The notes under the pieces were generated by a model. The model had not been told where the DNA came from, ran no database searches, and saw nothing but the letters and a program-made list of their open reading frames with translations. A program made the translations under genes and the position numbers. From NCBI GenBank assembly GCA_027257055.1, contig JAPVLO010000323.1, forward strand, positions 1,251,001 through 1,315,000: 64,000 nucleotides of DNA. The letters run 5' to 3'. Source of the stretch: Cephalopachus bancanus (taxonomy: Eukaryota > Chordata > Mammalia > Primates > Tarsiidae). Positions 1 through 12,400 of this stretch are shown piece after piece; the stretch's first letter is position 1; each line of letters opens with the position of its first letter.

Positions 1-2097
1 GTTGAGAAAGGCATAGTTTGGATCACACAGGGATGACACTCCTATGACTAGAGTAAAATCTGTGGATGAATCAAAAGCTTCAGCACCACCCCCTCCCCGA
101 CCCCCGCCGAAAATGCTGAAACGATGTGCTATATACTTGGAAAGATTAGGAGAAACATGCTTTTAACCCATTTCCCATTTAGGAAAAAAAAAGTGCAGCT
201 CACTGCCATGTTCATTTAATTTTACATAAACACACTCTTTGAGGCTGAAGCAAATCTGACTGGGTTCAATAGGAAAATAAAATACAAACACTGTTCTTAG
301 ATTTTTTAAAACAGTACTTGTCTCTAATACCAATGAGAATTATGAGTGAGTGAGAGAGAGAGAGAAATATGACTGTTTTGTAATTCTCTACTTTTTTTCT
401 TTGTCTCGGGATAAATGCTGAAGCCCAAGAGCCACCAGTGAGTATTCACAGAGCTAATGGGAAAAGGGTTAAAATTCTCCTCTCAGACTAGTTGTTGCAT
501 TTTCCCCAGAATAGCAAATAAAACCAAAGACAGGTCTGAGGTCGTATCCTGCACAGGGATGCCCGGTCAGGGGACAGGGGCTAAAACCCAGTGGACACTG
601 TCCTCTGGGCATGTTGCCCTGACAGGGCAGATGCACCTTCTAACACTGCTTCACACAAAGGACAAAGGGCCCGTGGGAGCCGGCCCAAGTAGTGTGGAGC
701 ACACTATCCTTCCCCTGGGGACTGTGTATAGCCCCTCAGAGGTATGTGTGTGTGGGGGGGTATTGGCTTGTACGCTAACATAACCAGGTTTCCACAACGC
801 AAACACTTTCCAGCTTTCTTGGTTGCAGTTTTGCTATCAGCTGCACTACAGACTTCTCTGCTTTCCCTCACTCCACACTCACTTTTCTGGCATGAACCCT
901 TTCCCTACTTTTTCATTCCGATTCCCTTTTTGCAGAAGTCACAGCATAAATTAACATGAATGCACTGGAACTGACAGAAAAACAGCACTGGCCCACCCCT
1001 CTCACACAGACTCTGCACTATTTCTAAACGTTCATCAGGTCATCGTTTCCCCTTTCTTGTGTAAGGGCTCCTCTTTTTTCTCTTTCCTCCTCATTTACCC
1101 CCAAATCAGTTTTAGGATATGAGCAAATCTTCCCTTATCTTCAGAGGTAGATGTTCTCTTCACTCAACTCCAAGTGGCTCTTACCCCTCCCTCCCTCCCT
1201 CCCACTGGTCCCACCTGTCCCTCCTCCTTACACCCAGAGTCTACCTATTTCTCCCTGAGCCTATTACTCCTCAGGCCAGGCAACCCTTTCAAATGCAGTC
1301 CCTCTGGATATAATATCCCAAATTGAAAGGTCAGAAATTGTTATCATTACAAGTATGCGGTATCAGGTTTGTTTTGTTCTGCTTTTTGTGTATGTGTGTG
1401 GGTGGGTGCACAAAAGGATGCAAAAAACCAATTGGAATTTGGTTTCTTTCTGTTTAAATTGATTTTCTTTTTAAGTGTATTGTGCTTTTTATTCAAATCC
1501 TATGCTTCCATTTATCTGGCCACTAAAGGGCTATCTATCTCTAAGGGCCTAAAGTCATAGGCTGTTTCCAGCCTACAAAGCAAATTTTGTCTGGTCTACA
1601 GGAAGCTCTTATTTAAAATGTTGAGTTAGCCAACCTTTAAAATCAGATTTTACACAACAATCCAGATTTCTGGCTTATGGTGAAAAAATCAGAAGATCTG
1701 GCAATGCTGACCCACATTCCCACGTGGCAACAATCTCCAACTCACAGACCTGCTTTATCCAGGACCTCCATTTACTAGCTCAGCCCAGGCTCACACCCCT
1801 CCAGGTGTCCTCACCCTGAGAGTGAGTGCCAGCTGCCATATATCATTTCAGTGAGGCCCAGTTCAAGAATGGCTGGTATTTGCCTAAGACCCCCTCTAGC
1901 CATAGTTTGTATCCAACTCTTAACTACTTCTCTGATTAGTACAGAAATTACAAATGTAATGATAAAGTGTCCATTGGGCACAGAATTTACTAAGTACAAA
2001 TAAGTTATAAGGAAAATAATTTAGAGCTAAGCAAACAAATGTTTTGTAATAGAAAAATATTTTAAAGGAACTAAGCTAAATAAAAACTGTGTTCCCA
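1..2097. other. Intergenic or intronic DNA, no gene recognised
   Basis: AT-rich sequence with short purine tracts (GAGAGAGAGAGA near 354) and a CCCTCCCTCC run near 1,188. Reading frames are short, unrelated to known families and overlap each other, so none is called. Confidence 0.7.
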
Positions 2098-2393
2098 GCC
2101 GGGCACAGTGGCTCAAGCCTATAATCCCAGGATTTTGGGAGGCCGAGGTGAGAGGATTGCCTGAGCCCACGGATTCGAGACCAGCCTGAACAACTTGGCG
2201 AGACCTCGTCTCTACAATAAATCAGAAAATTAGCTGGGCATGGTATCATGTGCCTGTAGTTCCAGCTACTTGGAAGGCTGAGGCAGAAGGATCGCCAAAG
2301 CCCAGCAGGTCGACGCCGGGGTGTCCGTGAATGTGCCACTGCATTCCTGCCTGGGCAACAGAGTGAGACTCTGACTCAAAAAAAAAAAAAAAA
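2098..2393 (+). mobile_element. Alu, full length
   Basis: A dimeric Alu in plus orientation that begins GCCGGGCACAGTGGCTC, has the CAATAAATCAGAAAATTAG linker, and ends in a 16-base A tail. TSDs are not clear. Confidence 0.95.
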
Positions 2394-4307
2394 GCATATT
2401 CCCCAATCCCCCATATGTATGTGGAGGGGGATGTACTTGGACAAGATATGTAACACTGTAGCCTACCTCCCAATTTGCACTTTATTATTGGTTAAATGTT
2501 TATATAAAAAATACAACTGTTAAAGTAGAAGCCTTAACAGAACAAATCCACTCCATGAAAGTGATTGTGCTTGAGTATAATAAATGCGTAAATAAGACAG
2601 ACTATGAATATGATATAGATACCTGGATATTTATGCATTTTTTTACTTTGAGGCTATGATGGTTGCTTTTACTGCATATATCTGTTATAGCATTTATTCA
2701 GCTAAGTCATAGCACACTTTAGCAAACATGAGCTCCATTTTACCTAATATATTTATGTGCAGTAGTTATTGTAGGGTCAGATCTAGCTAGGAGGAGGGTG
2801 CTTACCATGGACTATAACAAGTGGCATTCTATCATCAGGATTGGTAAGGAAAGAGAATAGGGAGAAAACACCAGAACAATTAAGTGATTTAAAGGTATAC
2901 TCTCAATTCTAGGATAAATGTCACTCAAGTAGTTTCACCAACAGGCTGTTATTTTGTAAAACTATCATGAGATGCCAGGAGCAGTGGCCTGGAAGCCTCA
3001 ACACCTGGGTGCCACTGCAGGGCCACTCTTCAAATGAGAGGTGTGAACCAGACGAGTCAGGAGGTTTCCTCACACCTCAAAATCTGATTTCTTTATGCGT
3101 GTAACAGAAATATTAATAGGTATTATAAAATGCATACGAAGAAATCTAAAGAGAGAGATGAGAAAGAATATAGCAGGTAAGAGGATGGGCTTTGATATAA
3201 AATAAGTCTGGTTTCAGATTCCACCCCACCACTTCTCTGTGATATTTTTTGCAAATTACATGACCTCTCCAACCTCACTACCTAATCTGTAGAGTGGGAA
3301 TAAATCTAGCTTTCACTCAGGATTGTTTTGAGGATTGAGAATATATGTAAATTCCAGGGCATAGGTGTGGATAAATCAGCAAATGCCTAATAAACAATAG
3401 TTGTTTTTGTTAATAACTAGGTAGTATGTAAACTGTCCAACTACTTCTTGACCAGTTAAGTTTAAAAACAGAAGTCACATCTGAGAATAAACTGATTTTG
3501 AAAGCCTATTCGGTAGGGTGTCAAGGCAAACATCATGGGGCCAATTTTCCTAGGAATTTTAATTTTCAAGCATTTCTTAGAATTAGGGTGGAAAAATCCA
3601 GTGAAGAGAATTTTAACTGATGGCATTTCATCCCCAGTGTGACAGGTCGTGTCCTGTCTCCACAGTGTGAGATACAGAGGAGCAGCTTCTGGTAGGCAAT
3701 GGCCTTGAGAGAAGGGTGTCTCGTACATCCTTTCTTCTCCCTGCGCTGGCAGTGCTGGCTATCTGTTGATGCTAAGATTCAGCAATGAAATGTACGTGTT
3801 GCTGGGGAAGGGAAGCCTATTCTGGCAATGTTCCCAACAAGTATCAGCAAGCAGAAAAGAAAAGAAAAACAGATTGTGGGGGTGGGTGGGGGGGAATGCT
3901 TGTAATAGGATCTATAAACACCATACTAATGAGCCTTCCCCAACAGCAGGTTTTAAGGGAAGGATATAGACATTTTGAAAACTTTATAGCAATGATAGTA
4001 CCCAGGTTTTTTTATTTCAAAGGCCAGTAAAAAAATTTTTTAAAGACTCAAAATTGCCAGGTTAAAACCACCCAAGAAATGACACCAAAAAGCAAACCAT
4101 CACCATCCTTTCATAAAATGAAGAAAAAATAAGTCCTCAAATTAGGAAGGGCTACCTAAGATATATATACATATTTAAGATCCTTTAAATAGAATAAACT
4201 TAGCACTATAGCTGAAAAGCATGTTGCATTGTCTTTATTCTTCTCATTTTTCAATGGGCTGGTGACACTGTCATCATGGACTCCTTCTGGAAACCACTGC
4301 TTAAGAA
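2394..4307. other. Unannotated stretch around a MIR
   Basis: Apart from the MIR at 3,190-3,370, nothing recognisable. A G-rich tract (GTGGGGGTGGGTGGGGGG) lies near 3,876. Confidence 0.6.
3190..3370 (+). repeat. MIR remnant
   Basis: Old MIR-like sequence in plus orientation. It keeps the order 'CTGGTTTCAGATTCCACC', 'CCTCTCCAACCTCACTACCT', 'TCTGTAGAGTGGGAATAA' and 'GGATTGTTTTGAGGATTGAGA', matching the MIR core and tail as known in mammals. Confidence 0.7.
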
Positions 4308-4316
4308 TGGACTTTC

Positions 4317-4606
4317 AGGTGTAGTGGCTCACATCTGTAATCCCAGCATTTTGAGAGGCCAAGGAGGGAGGATTGCTTAAGCCCAGGAAATGGAGACCCA
4401 CTTGGGCACATAGCAAGACCTTGTCTCTACAAAAAAATAAAGATAAATTAGTTGGATGTGGTGGTGTGTACCTGCAGTCCCAGCTACTTGGGAGACTGGA
4501 CAGGAGGATTGCCTGAACCCAGGAAGTTGAAACTGCAGTGAGCCATGATTGTACGCTGCACTCTAGTCTAGGCAACAGAGTGATTCCTCAACTCAAAAAA
4601 AAAAAA
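4317..4606 (+). mobile_element. Alu, full length
   Basis: Diverged dimeric Alu, plus orientation, ending in an A tail. It appears to be flanked by imperfect TSDs (GGACTTTCA at 4,308 and GGACTTCA at 4,607). Confidence 0.93.
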
Positions 4607-4849
4607 GGACTTCAAGTTGACCTCAGCATGCCATCCAGTCCAAGTCCAAGTGCACTACCTCATGGAGGCACCAAGAGTCATACTGTAGACCACCTGCTAT
4701 CTGGGTCATCACCTTCCAAAGAGACTGATGTGTCCTTAAAGCTCCTTATTGGTCTTAATTACAAACTGTGGGCTGATCAGCCACGAATGTCCCAAAACCT
4801 TTTGAAGGTGTCTTCCGTCAGTACCCAGGCCTGTGCACAACTATGTCAG

Positions 4850-5028
4850 ATGGTAGTTCTCAGCCTTGGTTGCACATCAGAATCCCTTGGTGGCAGAGAA
4901 GACTCTTTTCTGAACAAAGTTCCAACTCCAGAGATTCTAATTCAATAGGCTTCCATGGGGAAGGGTCTAGACACATCTATTTTTAAAATATTCCCCGGAC
5001 TGATTCCGATGCCAGCCAGGGTTAAGAA
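4850..5028 (+). mobile_element. MER5A-like hAT DNA transposon remnant
   Basis: The run GTTCTCAGCCTTGG, CACATCAGAATC, AGAGATTCTAATTCAATAGG and GATTCCGATGCCAGCCAGGG matches the short non-autonomous hAT-Charlie element MER5A. The inverted termini (CTCAGCCTTGG and CCAGGGTTAAGA) are eroded. It has no coding capacity. Confidence 0.65.
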
Positions 5029-5250
5029 AAGACATATTTCTTTGCAGTCATCCTGAACTTATGTCTTACAAACCTTAAGGTATACCTCCTCATTCATTCC
5101 TGTGAACAACAAATACTAATGGAGGGCCTGCCGTGTGCAAGACACTAGAAAATCAGTGTCTGGACAAGACTGATACATTCCCGCCTTCACCAAACTGACA
5201 GAGTACTGGTGCATGAAGACAAGGAGCAGTTAATTAAAATACCATTTTCA

Positions 5251-5533
5251 AGCCGGGCTCGGTGGCTCAGCCTGTAATCCCATGCCTTTGGGAAGCTGAG
5301 GTGAGTGGATTGGTTGAGCCCATGGGTTCGAGACCCGCCTGGGCAGCGAGACCTCATCTCTACAATAAATCAAAAAATCAGCCGGGCGTGGTAGCGCATG
5401 CCTGCAATTCCGGCTACTTGGAAGGCTGAAGCGGAAGAATCGCCGGATCCCAGCAGATGAGGCTGCAGTGGCCAGGAGCGGCCACTGCACTCCAGTCTGG
5501 GCGACAGAGTGAGACTCCAACTCAAAAAAAAAA
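5251..5533 (+). mobile_element. Strepsirrhine-type Alu with intact TSDs
   Basis: Well preserved dimeric Alu of the lineage-specific type (GCCGGGCTCGGTGGCTCAG head). It is flanked by perfect 15-bp TSDs AAAATACCATTTTCA at 5,236-5,250 and 5,534-5,548, so it is a relatively recent L1-mediated insertion. Confidence 0.96.
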
Positions 5534-5658
5534 AAAATACCATTTTCAGGCTTACCAAAATTAAGTCAACAATCAAGCCTGCCTATGTCTCTAATCTGGT
5601 GGTTTCATGGACCTCCATAGCAACTCCTCTCAGCTGACTCTTTCCATATATCTATATA

Positions 5659-5941
5659 TTTTTTTTGAGTTGAAGTCTCACTCTGTTACCTAGGTTGGAG
5701 TGCAGTAGCACGCTCATGGCAGCCTCGACTTGCTGGGCTCAGGTGATCCTCCTGCCTCAGCTTTGTAAATAGTTGGAACTACAGGCACTTGCCACCACAT
5801 CTGGCTAATTTTTTGATTTATTGTAAAGATGAGGTCTCACCAAGTTGCCCAGGCTGGTCTCAAACTCCCGGGCCCAGGTAATCCTCTCACCTCTGCCTCC
5901 CAGAGTGCTGGAATTACAGGTGTGAACCACCATGCCCGGTT
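5659..5941 (-). mobile_element. Alu, full length
   Basis: Dimeric Alu in minus orientation (T run, then GAGTTGAAGTCTCACTCTG, ending at CCACCATGCCCGG). TSDs were not resolved. Confidence 0.95.
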
Positions 5942-6559
5942 CAGATTTTTTTTCTTTTAATCAGAGAAAATAGTTTTATCAGAGGAAGAGATGAGCAAGG
6001 ACTCTGTTTTCATGAAGCTTACATCCTAGTAGAAATGTCCAAACTTCCAGGTACCATTGCACTGGTCATTTCAGCTCTAGGGTCTTCCCTAAGGTTAGGT
6101 GCCCACGACTTTGAATAAATCACAGAGGAAACTCAATTAAGACTGTTTTCTGGGTTTTTACAAAAATCTTTTTTGATGAAGCTTAGCATTTCCTATTCTT
6201 TTTATCTAGAATGGCAAGTTGGGACAACATTGTAAAAGTATTTTCAGAGCCCTTCCCTGGGTTTTCCCAACAAAATACCATCATATGGTAATTCCATAAT
6301 TTCCCCTTACTACTCGACCTCATATTTGCCCACAAAGAAACTCACCTGCAAATCTTATGATGACTAATACATCCTAATGTGGTTTCCCTGAGGCAAATCC
6401 CCAGTGGTTAGATATTTCATAATCCAGAAGAGCTTATTATCATCTGCAAACCTAGAAATTCCACTGTGTGTTCCCTCTTTTGGATCAATTATGTAAATAA
6501 GACCTGAGGGAACCCACTGTTTACACACCTCTGAGCAGAGAAGAAATCTTCATCCTTAC

Positions 6560-6700
6560 CCTTTACCTGCGGTTCTAACGCCTGCTCTGTCACTATGTAT
6601 GTACACTTAGGCTAATCACATCACCTCCCTGTGTCTGGGTATTCTCATGTATAAAATTCAAGGGTTGATTCTATTTCTCTATTCAAAGTGAAAAAACTTC
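6560..6700 (+). repeat. MIR remnant
   Basis: MIR-like core in plus orientation: 'TTCTAACGCCTGCTCTGTCACTA', 'GGCTAATCACATCACCTCCC' and 'CTCATGTATAAAATTCAAGGG' follow the order of a MIR core. Confidence 0.6.
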
Positions 6701-6845
6701 ATCCTTAGTTCCAAGAGGACTTCAACGTTGACCCTGCCTTTGAAAACATAAAAGGACGGTATCTAAGGGTTTTCAATGATTTTCCCCTCAAGAAATCTCA
6801 AATAGTTACAAAACATCCCTTCTTCTCATAAGAATGTCCGTCATC

Positions 6846-7027
6846 CCTTGAACATTTATACCACAAAAAAGGGATTGGCAGTAGTGGGACACTGCGGGGG
6901 ACGGGGCACATAACACTCATAAGGGTACCCACACTTTACCTGTATGATGACCACATATGTACCTACCCCTCATTTGTTCCCCACATTTTAAAAATAAAAT
7001 ACTTTAGAATAATAATAATAATAATAA
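6846..7027 (+). mobile_element. Short retroposon, probably a 5'-truncated L1 3' end
   Basis: A 182-bp insertion runs from a G-rich stretch (TGCGGGGGACGGGGC) to ACATTTTAAAAATAAAAT and an (AAT)n tail. It is flanked by 15-bp TSDs (AGAATGTCCGTCATC at 6,831 and AGAATGTCCTTCATC at 7,028, one mismatch). The G-rich start, the 'TAAGGGTACC' word shared with the insertion at 50,581, and the A-rich tail fit an L1 3' untranslated end. The family assignment is an inference. Confidence 0.6.
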
Positions 7028-7043
7028 AGAATGTCCTTCATCT

Positions 7044-7313
7044 TGACCAGGCACAGTGACTCATACCTGTAATCCCAGCACTCTGAGAGGCAGAGGAGAG
7101 GAGTTTAAGCACAAGAGTTCAAGACCAGCCTGCACAACATAGCAAGACCTCATCTCTACCAAAAATTAAAAAATTAGAGAGCCATGGTTGTGCATACCTG
7201 TAGTCCCAGCTACTCTGAAGGCTGAAGCAGAAGGATCATGAGCCCAGGAGGTCAAGGCTACAGTGAGCCTTGATTGTGCCATTGCACTCCACCATGGGTG
7301 ACTGACTAAAAAA
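7044..7313 (+). mobile_element. Alu, full length, in a re-used target site
   Basis: Diverged Alu, plus orientation, with a very short A tail. It starts just after the downstream TSD of the preceding retroposon and is itself followed by GTCCTTCCTC, a near copy of the same target. Confidence 0.9.
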
Positions 7314-7323
7314 GTCCTTCCTC

Positions 7324-8500
7324 TCCAGAGGATATAAACAGGCTTCCTATGAGACCAGGAGAGATGTGAGACCAAGATTATACCATCCAGACAGGTAACA
7401 AACCAACAGGGGATTGGGGCACAATGGACATTCACAAAAACAAGGTTGCACGCGTTGGCTGTGAGATTTGGAATTTTGTTCTAGCACTCTTTCAACACTG
7501 TGAGATAGCTACCACCCAAGCCAAGCAATTTATTTAAATTTAGTTTGTTGAGCAGATCTAGAACATTTGTAGGACTTGGCACTAAGTAATCTGGGATTTC
7601 TGACCTACCCGCTTCAGAAGACATCTGGGAATGGCCATTTCCTGTCTTAGTGAAGACATGTGAAATCCAAGTTAAGTATGAAATTACACCAGTGACAAGT
7701 TAAAGCCCAGCTCTGGGGAAAAACGTTTGTTTCTAAGACTCAATCTGCTCTCCTTCCCTAAATGTAAAGTTGTCAATAATTAAATATCTGGGGCATAGTA
7801 GCAAAAAAAGAAAAGAAATTGAAGCTTAACCTGAGTGGGAACCAAGTTCACATGTAGTTTTTGCCAGTTACTGTGTCTACTTTCTCTCAGAAGCAACTCT
7901 GATCTGGCAAGCTTCAGATTTGCATAAAACATTAGAAATTCTCTCCCAGATATTTAAACAGAATTACAAAGACCCAGGAGGAAGTACAGATTTTAGATGC
8001 TTGCAACAGACTCAAACAATTTCAGAATGGCACCTCAGGTGCAAACATTTCGAGAGCTAAATGCTATGTGGCTTAGCCACGAACAAAAAGACTCCTCAGA
8101 ACAAAAAGACCCAAACTAAGGGTCAGTTAGTCTCTCAAACTCACTTCTATGATTCAGCACCCCAGCTCTCAAATAGGACCCGCAGGGCCCCAAACTACCA
8201 AGCTTCACAGAGTACTAATTGACTACAAAGTTTTTAGCAAAGTCATCCCCCATTCCTCTCTGATATAATTAGAAGGGAGAATCAAAATTCAAAAGGCTAG
8301 AAGACTGGACCAAAATAAATAGAGTAACACTGGAAAAGGCACAACCACAAAAAAACTTCCATTCAACTTTTTTTTTTAATTGCCCAATCATTATAGGATG
8401 CAGCAGCTCACACAGCAAATATCTGGGAGTTCAGATTATCTGTAGCATAACTATCTAAAACATGAGTCTGTGGTCGGTCTTCCTTAAAAAAAGGGGGCGA
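7324..8500. other. Unannotated stretch
   Basis: AT-rich sequence with no recognised gene or repeat. Confidence 0.6.
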
Positions 8501-8785
8501 GCCGGGCTGGGTGGCTCAGCCTGTAATCCCACGCCTTGGGAGGCTGAGGTGAATGGATTGCCTGAGTCCGCGGGTTCAAGACCCGCTGGCAACTTGGCAA
8601 GACCTCATCTCTACAACAAATCAAAAAATTAGCCAGGCATGGTAGCGCACACCTGTAATTCCAGCTACTTGGAAGGCTGAGGCGGAAGGATCGCTGGAGC
8701 CCAGCGAGTCAAGGTTGCGGTGGCCAGGAGCGGCCACTGCACTCCAGTCTAGGTGACAGAGTGAGACTTCGACTCAAAAAAAAAA
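8501..8785 (+). mobile_element. Strepsirrhine-type Alu
   Basis: Lineage-specific Alu form, with the GCCGGGCTGGGTGGCTCAGCCTG head and the GGCCAGGAGCGGCCACTGC right arm, ending in a 10-base A tail. Confidence 0.95.
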
Positions 8786-9074
8786 GGTGGGGGGCGGCGT
8801 GTGTAGTTGTAAGCTTAAACTGCAATAAGCAGACATTTATGCCAAGTCCTCAGTAAACAGCTGTCCTACTTTATACCCTTTGTTGGACAGATCTTATCTC
8901 AATTACTATAGTCAATTCCAGATCACCCATGAGACATACTGACAAACTTAGAAGACAGCTAGAAACCATGTCTCATGCAGAACTGTGAAAAGAAGTGGGA
9001 CTACTCAGCATCAGAAAAGTTAATTGGGAGAAAGTCGACATCATACTGTCTTTGCATGTTCAAAAGGTAATCCT

Positions 9075-9370
9075 ACCTGGGCTCGGTGGCTCAGCCTGTA
9101 ATCCCGGGCTTTGGGAGGCCGAGGTGAGTGGATTGCCTGAGCCCACGGGTTCGAGACCCGCCAGGGCAAATTGGCGAGATCTCTTCTCTACAATAAATCA
9201 AAAATTAGCCGGGTGTGGTAGTGCGCACCTGTAATTCCGGCTACTTGGAAGGCTGAGTGGAAGGATCACCGGAGCTCAGCAGGTTGAGGCTGAAACAGGC
9301 CGGGAGCAGCCACTGCACTCCAGTCTGGGCGACAGAGTGAGACTCCAACTCAAAAAAACAAAACAAAACA
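9075..9370 (+). mobile_element. Strepsirrhine-type Alu with intact TSDs
   Basis: Plus-orientation Alu with an (AAAAC)n tail. Perfect 13-bp TSDs AAAAGGTAATCCT lie at 9,062-9,074 and 9,371-9,383. Confidence 0.96.
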
Positions 9371-9469
9371 AAAAGGTAATCCTGTGGAAGTGGGCAGTTC
9401 AAAAGAATAAAATCAATGGAGCAAAGTTTCAAGGAGACAGTCTTCAGCACAGATAACAATACAAAGACA

Positions 9470-9772
9470 TCTGGGCACAGTGGCTCATGCCTATAATCCC
9501 AGCACTTTGGGAGGCCAAGGTGAAAGGACTGCCTAAGCCCACGAGTTCGAGACCAGCTTGGGCAATTTGGCAAGACCTCATCTCTACAACAGATCAAAAA
9601 ATTAGCTGGATGTGGTGGCATGTGCCTGTAGTTCCAGCTATTTGGAAGGCTGAGGCGGAAGGATCACCTGAGCCCAGCAGGTCAAGACTGCAGTGGACGT
9701 GAGCATGCCACTACACTCCAGCCTGGGCAACACAGTTAGACTCCAACTCAAAGAAAAGCAAAAAACAAAAAA
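9470..9772 (+). mobile_element. Alu, full length
   Basis: Plus-orientation dimeric Alu (CTGGGCACAGTGGCTCATGCC) with an interrupted A tail. It lies only about 100 bp after the previous Alu. Confidence 0.95.
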
Positions 9773-10122
9773 CAGTCCAAAGATGTAATGACATGTCTTC
9801 ATAAGTGGAGTTCATTGTTCCTGAGGGTAAACAAAGGCCGCCTAGCAAGTGTAAGAATTTATAGAAGGAAGACAGGGTCTCTCTAAAATGCCACTTCTGA
9901 GTCCATGACTCCCTACTTCCAATATGAGTCTGCTCTAACAACTCATCAGCTAGGATCTCCCTCAAAACTGCGCCATTCTTTTGACTAGGATTTGCCCAGA
10001 ACCTAATCACTTCAGGCCTGAGCACAGAAGTCTCCAAGACTGGTTTCCTAACCTCGATGCTATTCTTCCTTTCATGTCAAGAATCACCTCCCTTCAAGAC
10101 CTATTCTGAGAGGTAAGGGCGG

Positions 10123-10293
10123 AGCCTGCCAACCCTGGCACTACTGACATTTTGGTCAGGATCATTCTGTGGGGGGAGGGAACATCACTGGCCTCTACCC
10201 ACTAGAGGCCAGCAGCACCTGCCCCCTAGCCTTGATTACCAAAATGTCTCCAGACATTGCTAAATGTCTTCTGGGCCACTGGTCTTGAAGCAA
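10123..10293 (-). mobile_element. MER20-like hAT DNA transposon remnant
   Basis: Sequence words such as GGCACTACTGACATTTTGG, GGCCTCTACCCACTAGAGG and AATGTCTCCAGACATTGCT match the complement of the MER20-type hAT-Charlie element. It is short and non-coding. The name MER20 is from memory of the consensus. Confidence 0.65.
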
Positions 10294-10885
10294 ATGATTA
10301 AGACACTGACTTGTGGTTAAGTTTTCCACTAACTAGATTCGCTCTACCTTCCTTCCTTAGTCCTATTTTCTGTTCTACATCCCTGGCCACTGCCATATGT
10401 CAGTTCAGATTTACTCCCCTCCAACATACATGACACTTTTATCTGGCTCCAAATACCCTCAATTCTTGGGGAACTCTAATTGTTTGCTTTGGTGGTGACT
10501 TCATGTGTACTTGTCTTATCTGTTCCCTGTGATTAATTACTACAGAATCCTCTCCTGCCTTGTCAAGGTGGCACTCACGCTAATTCTTTGCTTACTGCTG
10601 GTACTCAACAAATACTAACTGGTGTTTCTTGGAACGTCAAACACCCAATTCAATTAAAAATAAGTGAAATCCCTTACAAACTACCACTTCAAAAACATGT
10701 GATCACATGTCCAAAATTTTCATAAGATTTTGACTTGTTTAATGGCTAGTGCCAATTTACCTTCAGTACTGAAAGGGGAATCCAGTCTAATTTCCAAAAT
10801 ACAGCTACAAAACGAACTATCTGGACATGATCAACACATCAGAATTTTCTAAAATTAATGCTCACCAAAAAAAAAAAAAAAACTC

Positions 10886-11169
10886 GGCCGGGAGCAGTGG
10901 TTCACGCCTATAATCCCAGCACTTTGGGAGGCCAAGGTGAGAGGAGTGCCTGAACCCATGGGTACGAGACCAGCCTGGGCAACTTGGCAAGACCTCATCT
11001 CTGCAATAAATCAAAAAATTAACCAGGCGTGGTGGCACACGCCTGTAGTTCCAGCTACTTGGAAGGCTGAGGTAGAAGGATCACCTGAGTCCAGCAGGTT
11101 GAGGTGGTGAGCATGCCACTGCACTCCAGCCTGGGTGGCAGAGTGAGATTCCAACTCAAAAAAAAAAAA
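10886..11169 (+). mobile_element. Alu, full length
   Basis: Plus-orientation dimeric Alu (GGCCGGGAGCAGTGGTTCACG) ending in a short A tail. An 18-base A run lies just upstream (10,866-10,882). Confidence 0.95.
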
Positions 11170-12400
11170 GCTCTACACCATTTAAAAATTAAGGGGGAAA
11201 AGGCCAAGATTTTTTTCTTTTTCTTTCCATTCAACTTCAGCAATCTCGAAAAAAAAACAAGACCAAGTTTTGACCAAGTTTTTCAAATGCTAGAAACAGA
11301 GCCACGAGAAAAAGATACAAATATGGCTCAATAATTGTTGCATCATATGCTACTCCACATGGTAATAGAGGGGGTGGGGCTGGGTCATCTAAGGACAGTT
11401 TCCACTCCAACCTTCCAATCTGTTAGCTTTTAATCAACAAGTACACACACACACACCCTCAATAGAAAAGAGGCAAATCTAAGATAAAATTTCAAATATA
11501 TAAACAAACTGTGCCAATTCAAGGTTTTGGGATTTTTTTTCCAGTTATATAGATGACCTAATCATTTTATGAGGTGCTCTCTAAGTCACCTACAGAGACC
11601 AAACACTCTAAATCAGCTTTCCCTGACTCCGATTTTAACCACCTTTTTCATCTCAGAGCCTTTCCTATCTGGCACTTCAATTTTAACAGGAATTTTAGTC
11701 AGTTGGTGTCAAGACAGGAGAAGCAAAAACTCCCAACCCTAACCTAGCTGACGGCCAGCGTTTTGGTCAGTATTTTTGGACTGTAAAAATAAATCCTGTC
11801 TAAAGACCCAATTTTACTGGTTATGGTGCAGGATTCTTCCCACAGGTCTGTAGGAAGCAGAGGCCCCAGGAGCTTTAGCAAGGAAGATCTGAATCACCGT
11901 CTCTTGGCACTTGGACGGGTCACTGGTTGTTTATGAGGTAGACAGTCCTCACCATTACTGCAGACGGGGATTCCCTGTCTGGCCAGACTTTTCAAAAGTC
12001 CAGCCCAGAACGGGCAATAGGTGTTCAATACACGCTGCCTGAACGGAATTTTATTATTAAAGCTGCCAAAGAAAGTTTCCAAAGTCAGCTCTTTACTCCT
12101 AAATCTCTTCCAAAATATGTCTTCATAGTTTCCTTGGTCCAACAAAAAATATTTTTCAAGGTCAAGAGGCAGAGAATCTGCAAAGCAACAGGAGCTTAGA
12201 ATGAGCCCAAGTGGCTCAAGTTGGGGTTCACCTTTGCCTAGGACTCCCCAATACCGACTCCCCATCTCTGCCTGCCTGAGTGCTCCCTCCCTCTCATCCT
12301 CGCGGTTCTTTCCCGCGACCCTTCCTCTCCCTTGGGGCCACACACCCCCCAAACTGCGTACTCCTGGGAGCCCACCGTCCCCACTCCAGCAGGGACCTAC
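11170..12400. other. Unannotated stretch left of the possible exon
   Basis: Would be intron if a minus-strand gene exists. A 152-codon open frame runs on the minus strand (11,894-12,352). It lies directly after the donor of the candidate exon and shows no domain I recognise. A retained-intron extension cannot be excluded. Confidence 0.5.

Noticed and set aside
2076..2473. Protein-like frames such as those with 'SWNYRH' or 'LECSGRSRPPQP' motifs here and in many other Alus
   Set aside because: These are translations of Alu elements, with the same words recurring at every copy.
4538..4948. 136-codon frame after an Alu
   Set aside because: It starts in the Alu and runs into a MER5A-like element. 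No protein family.
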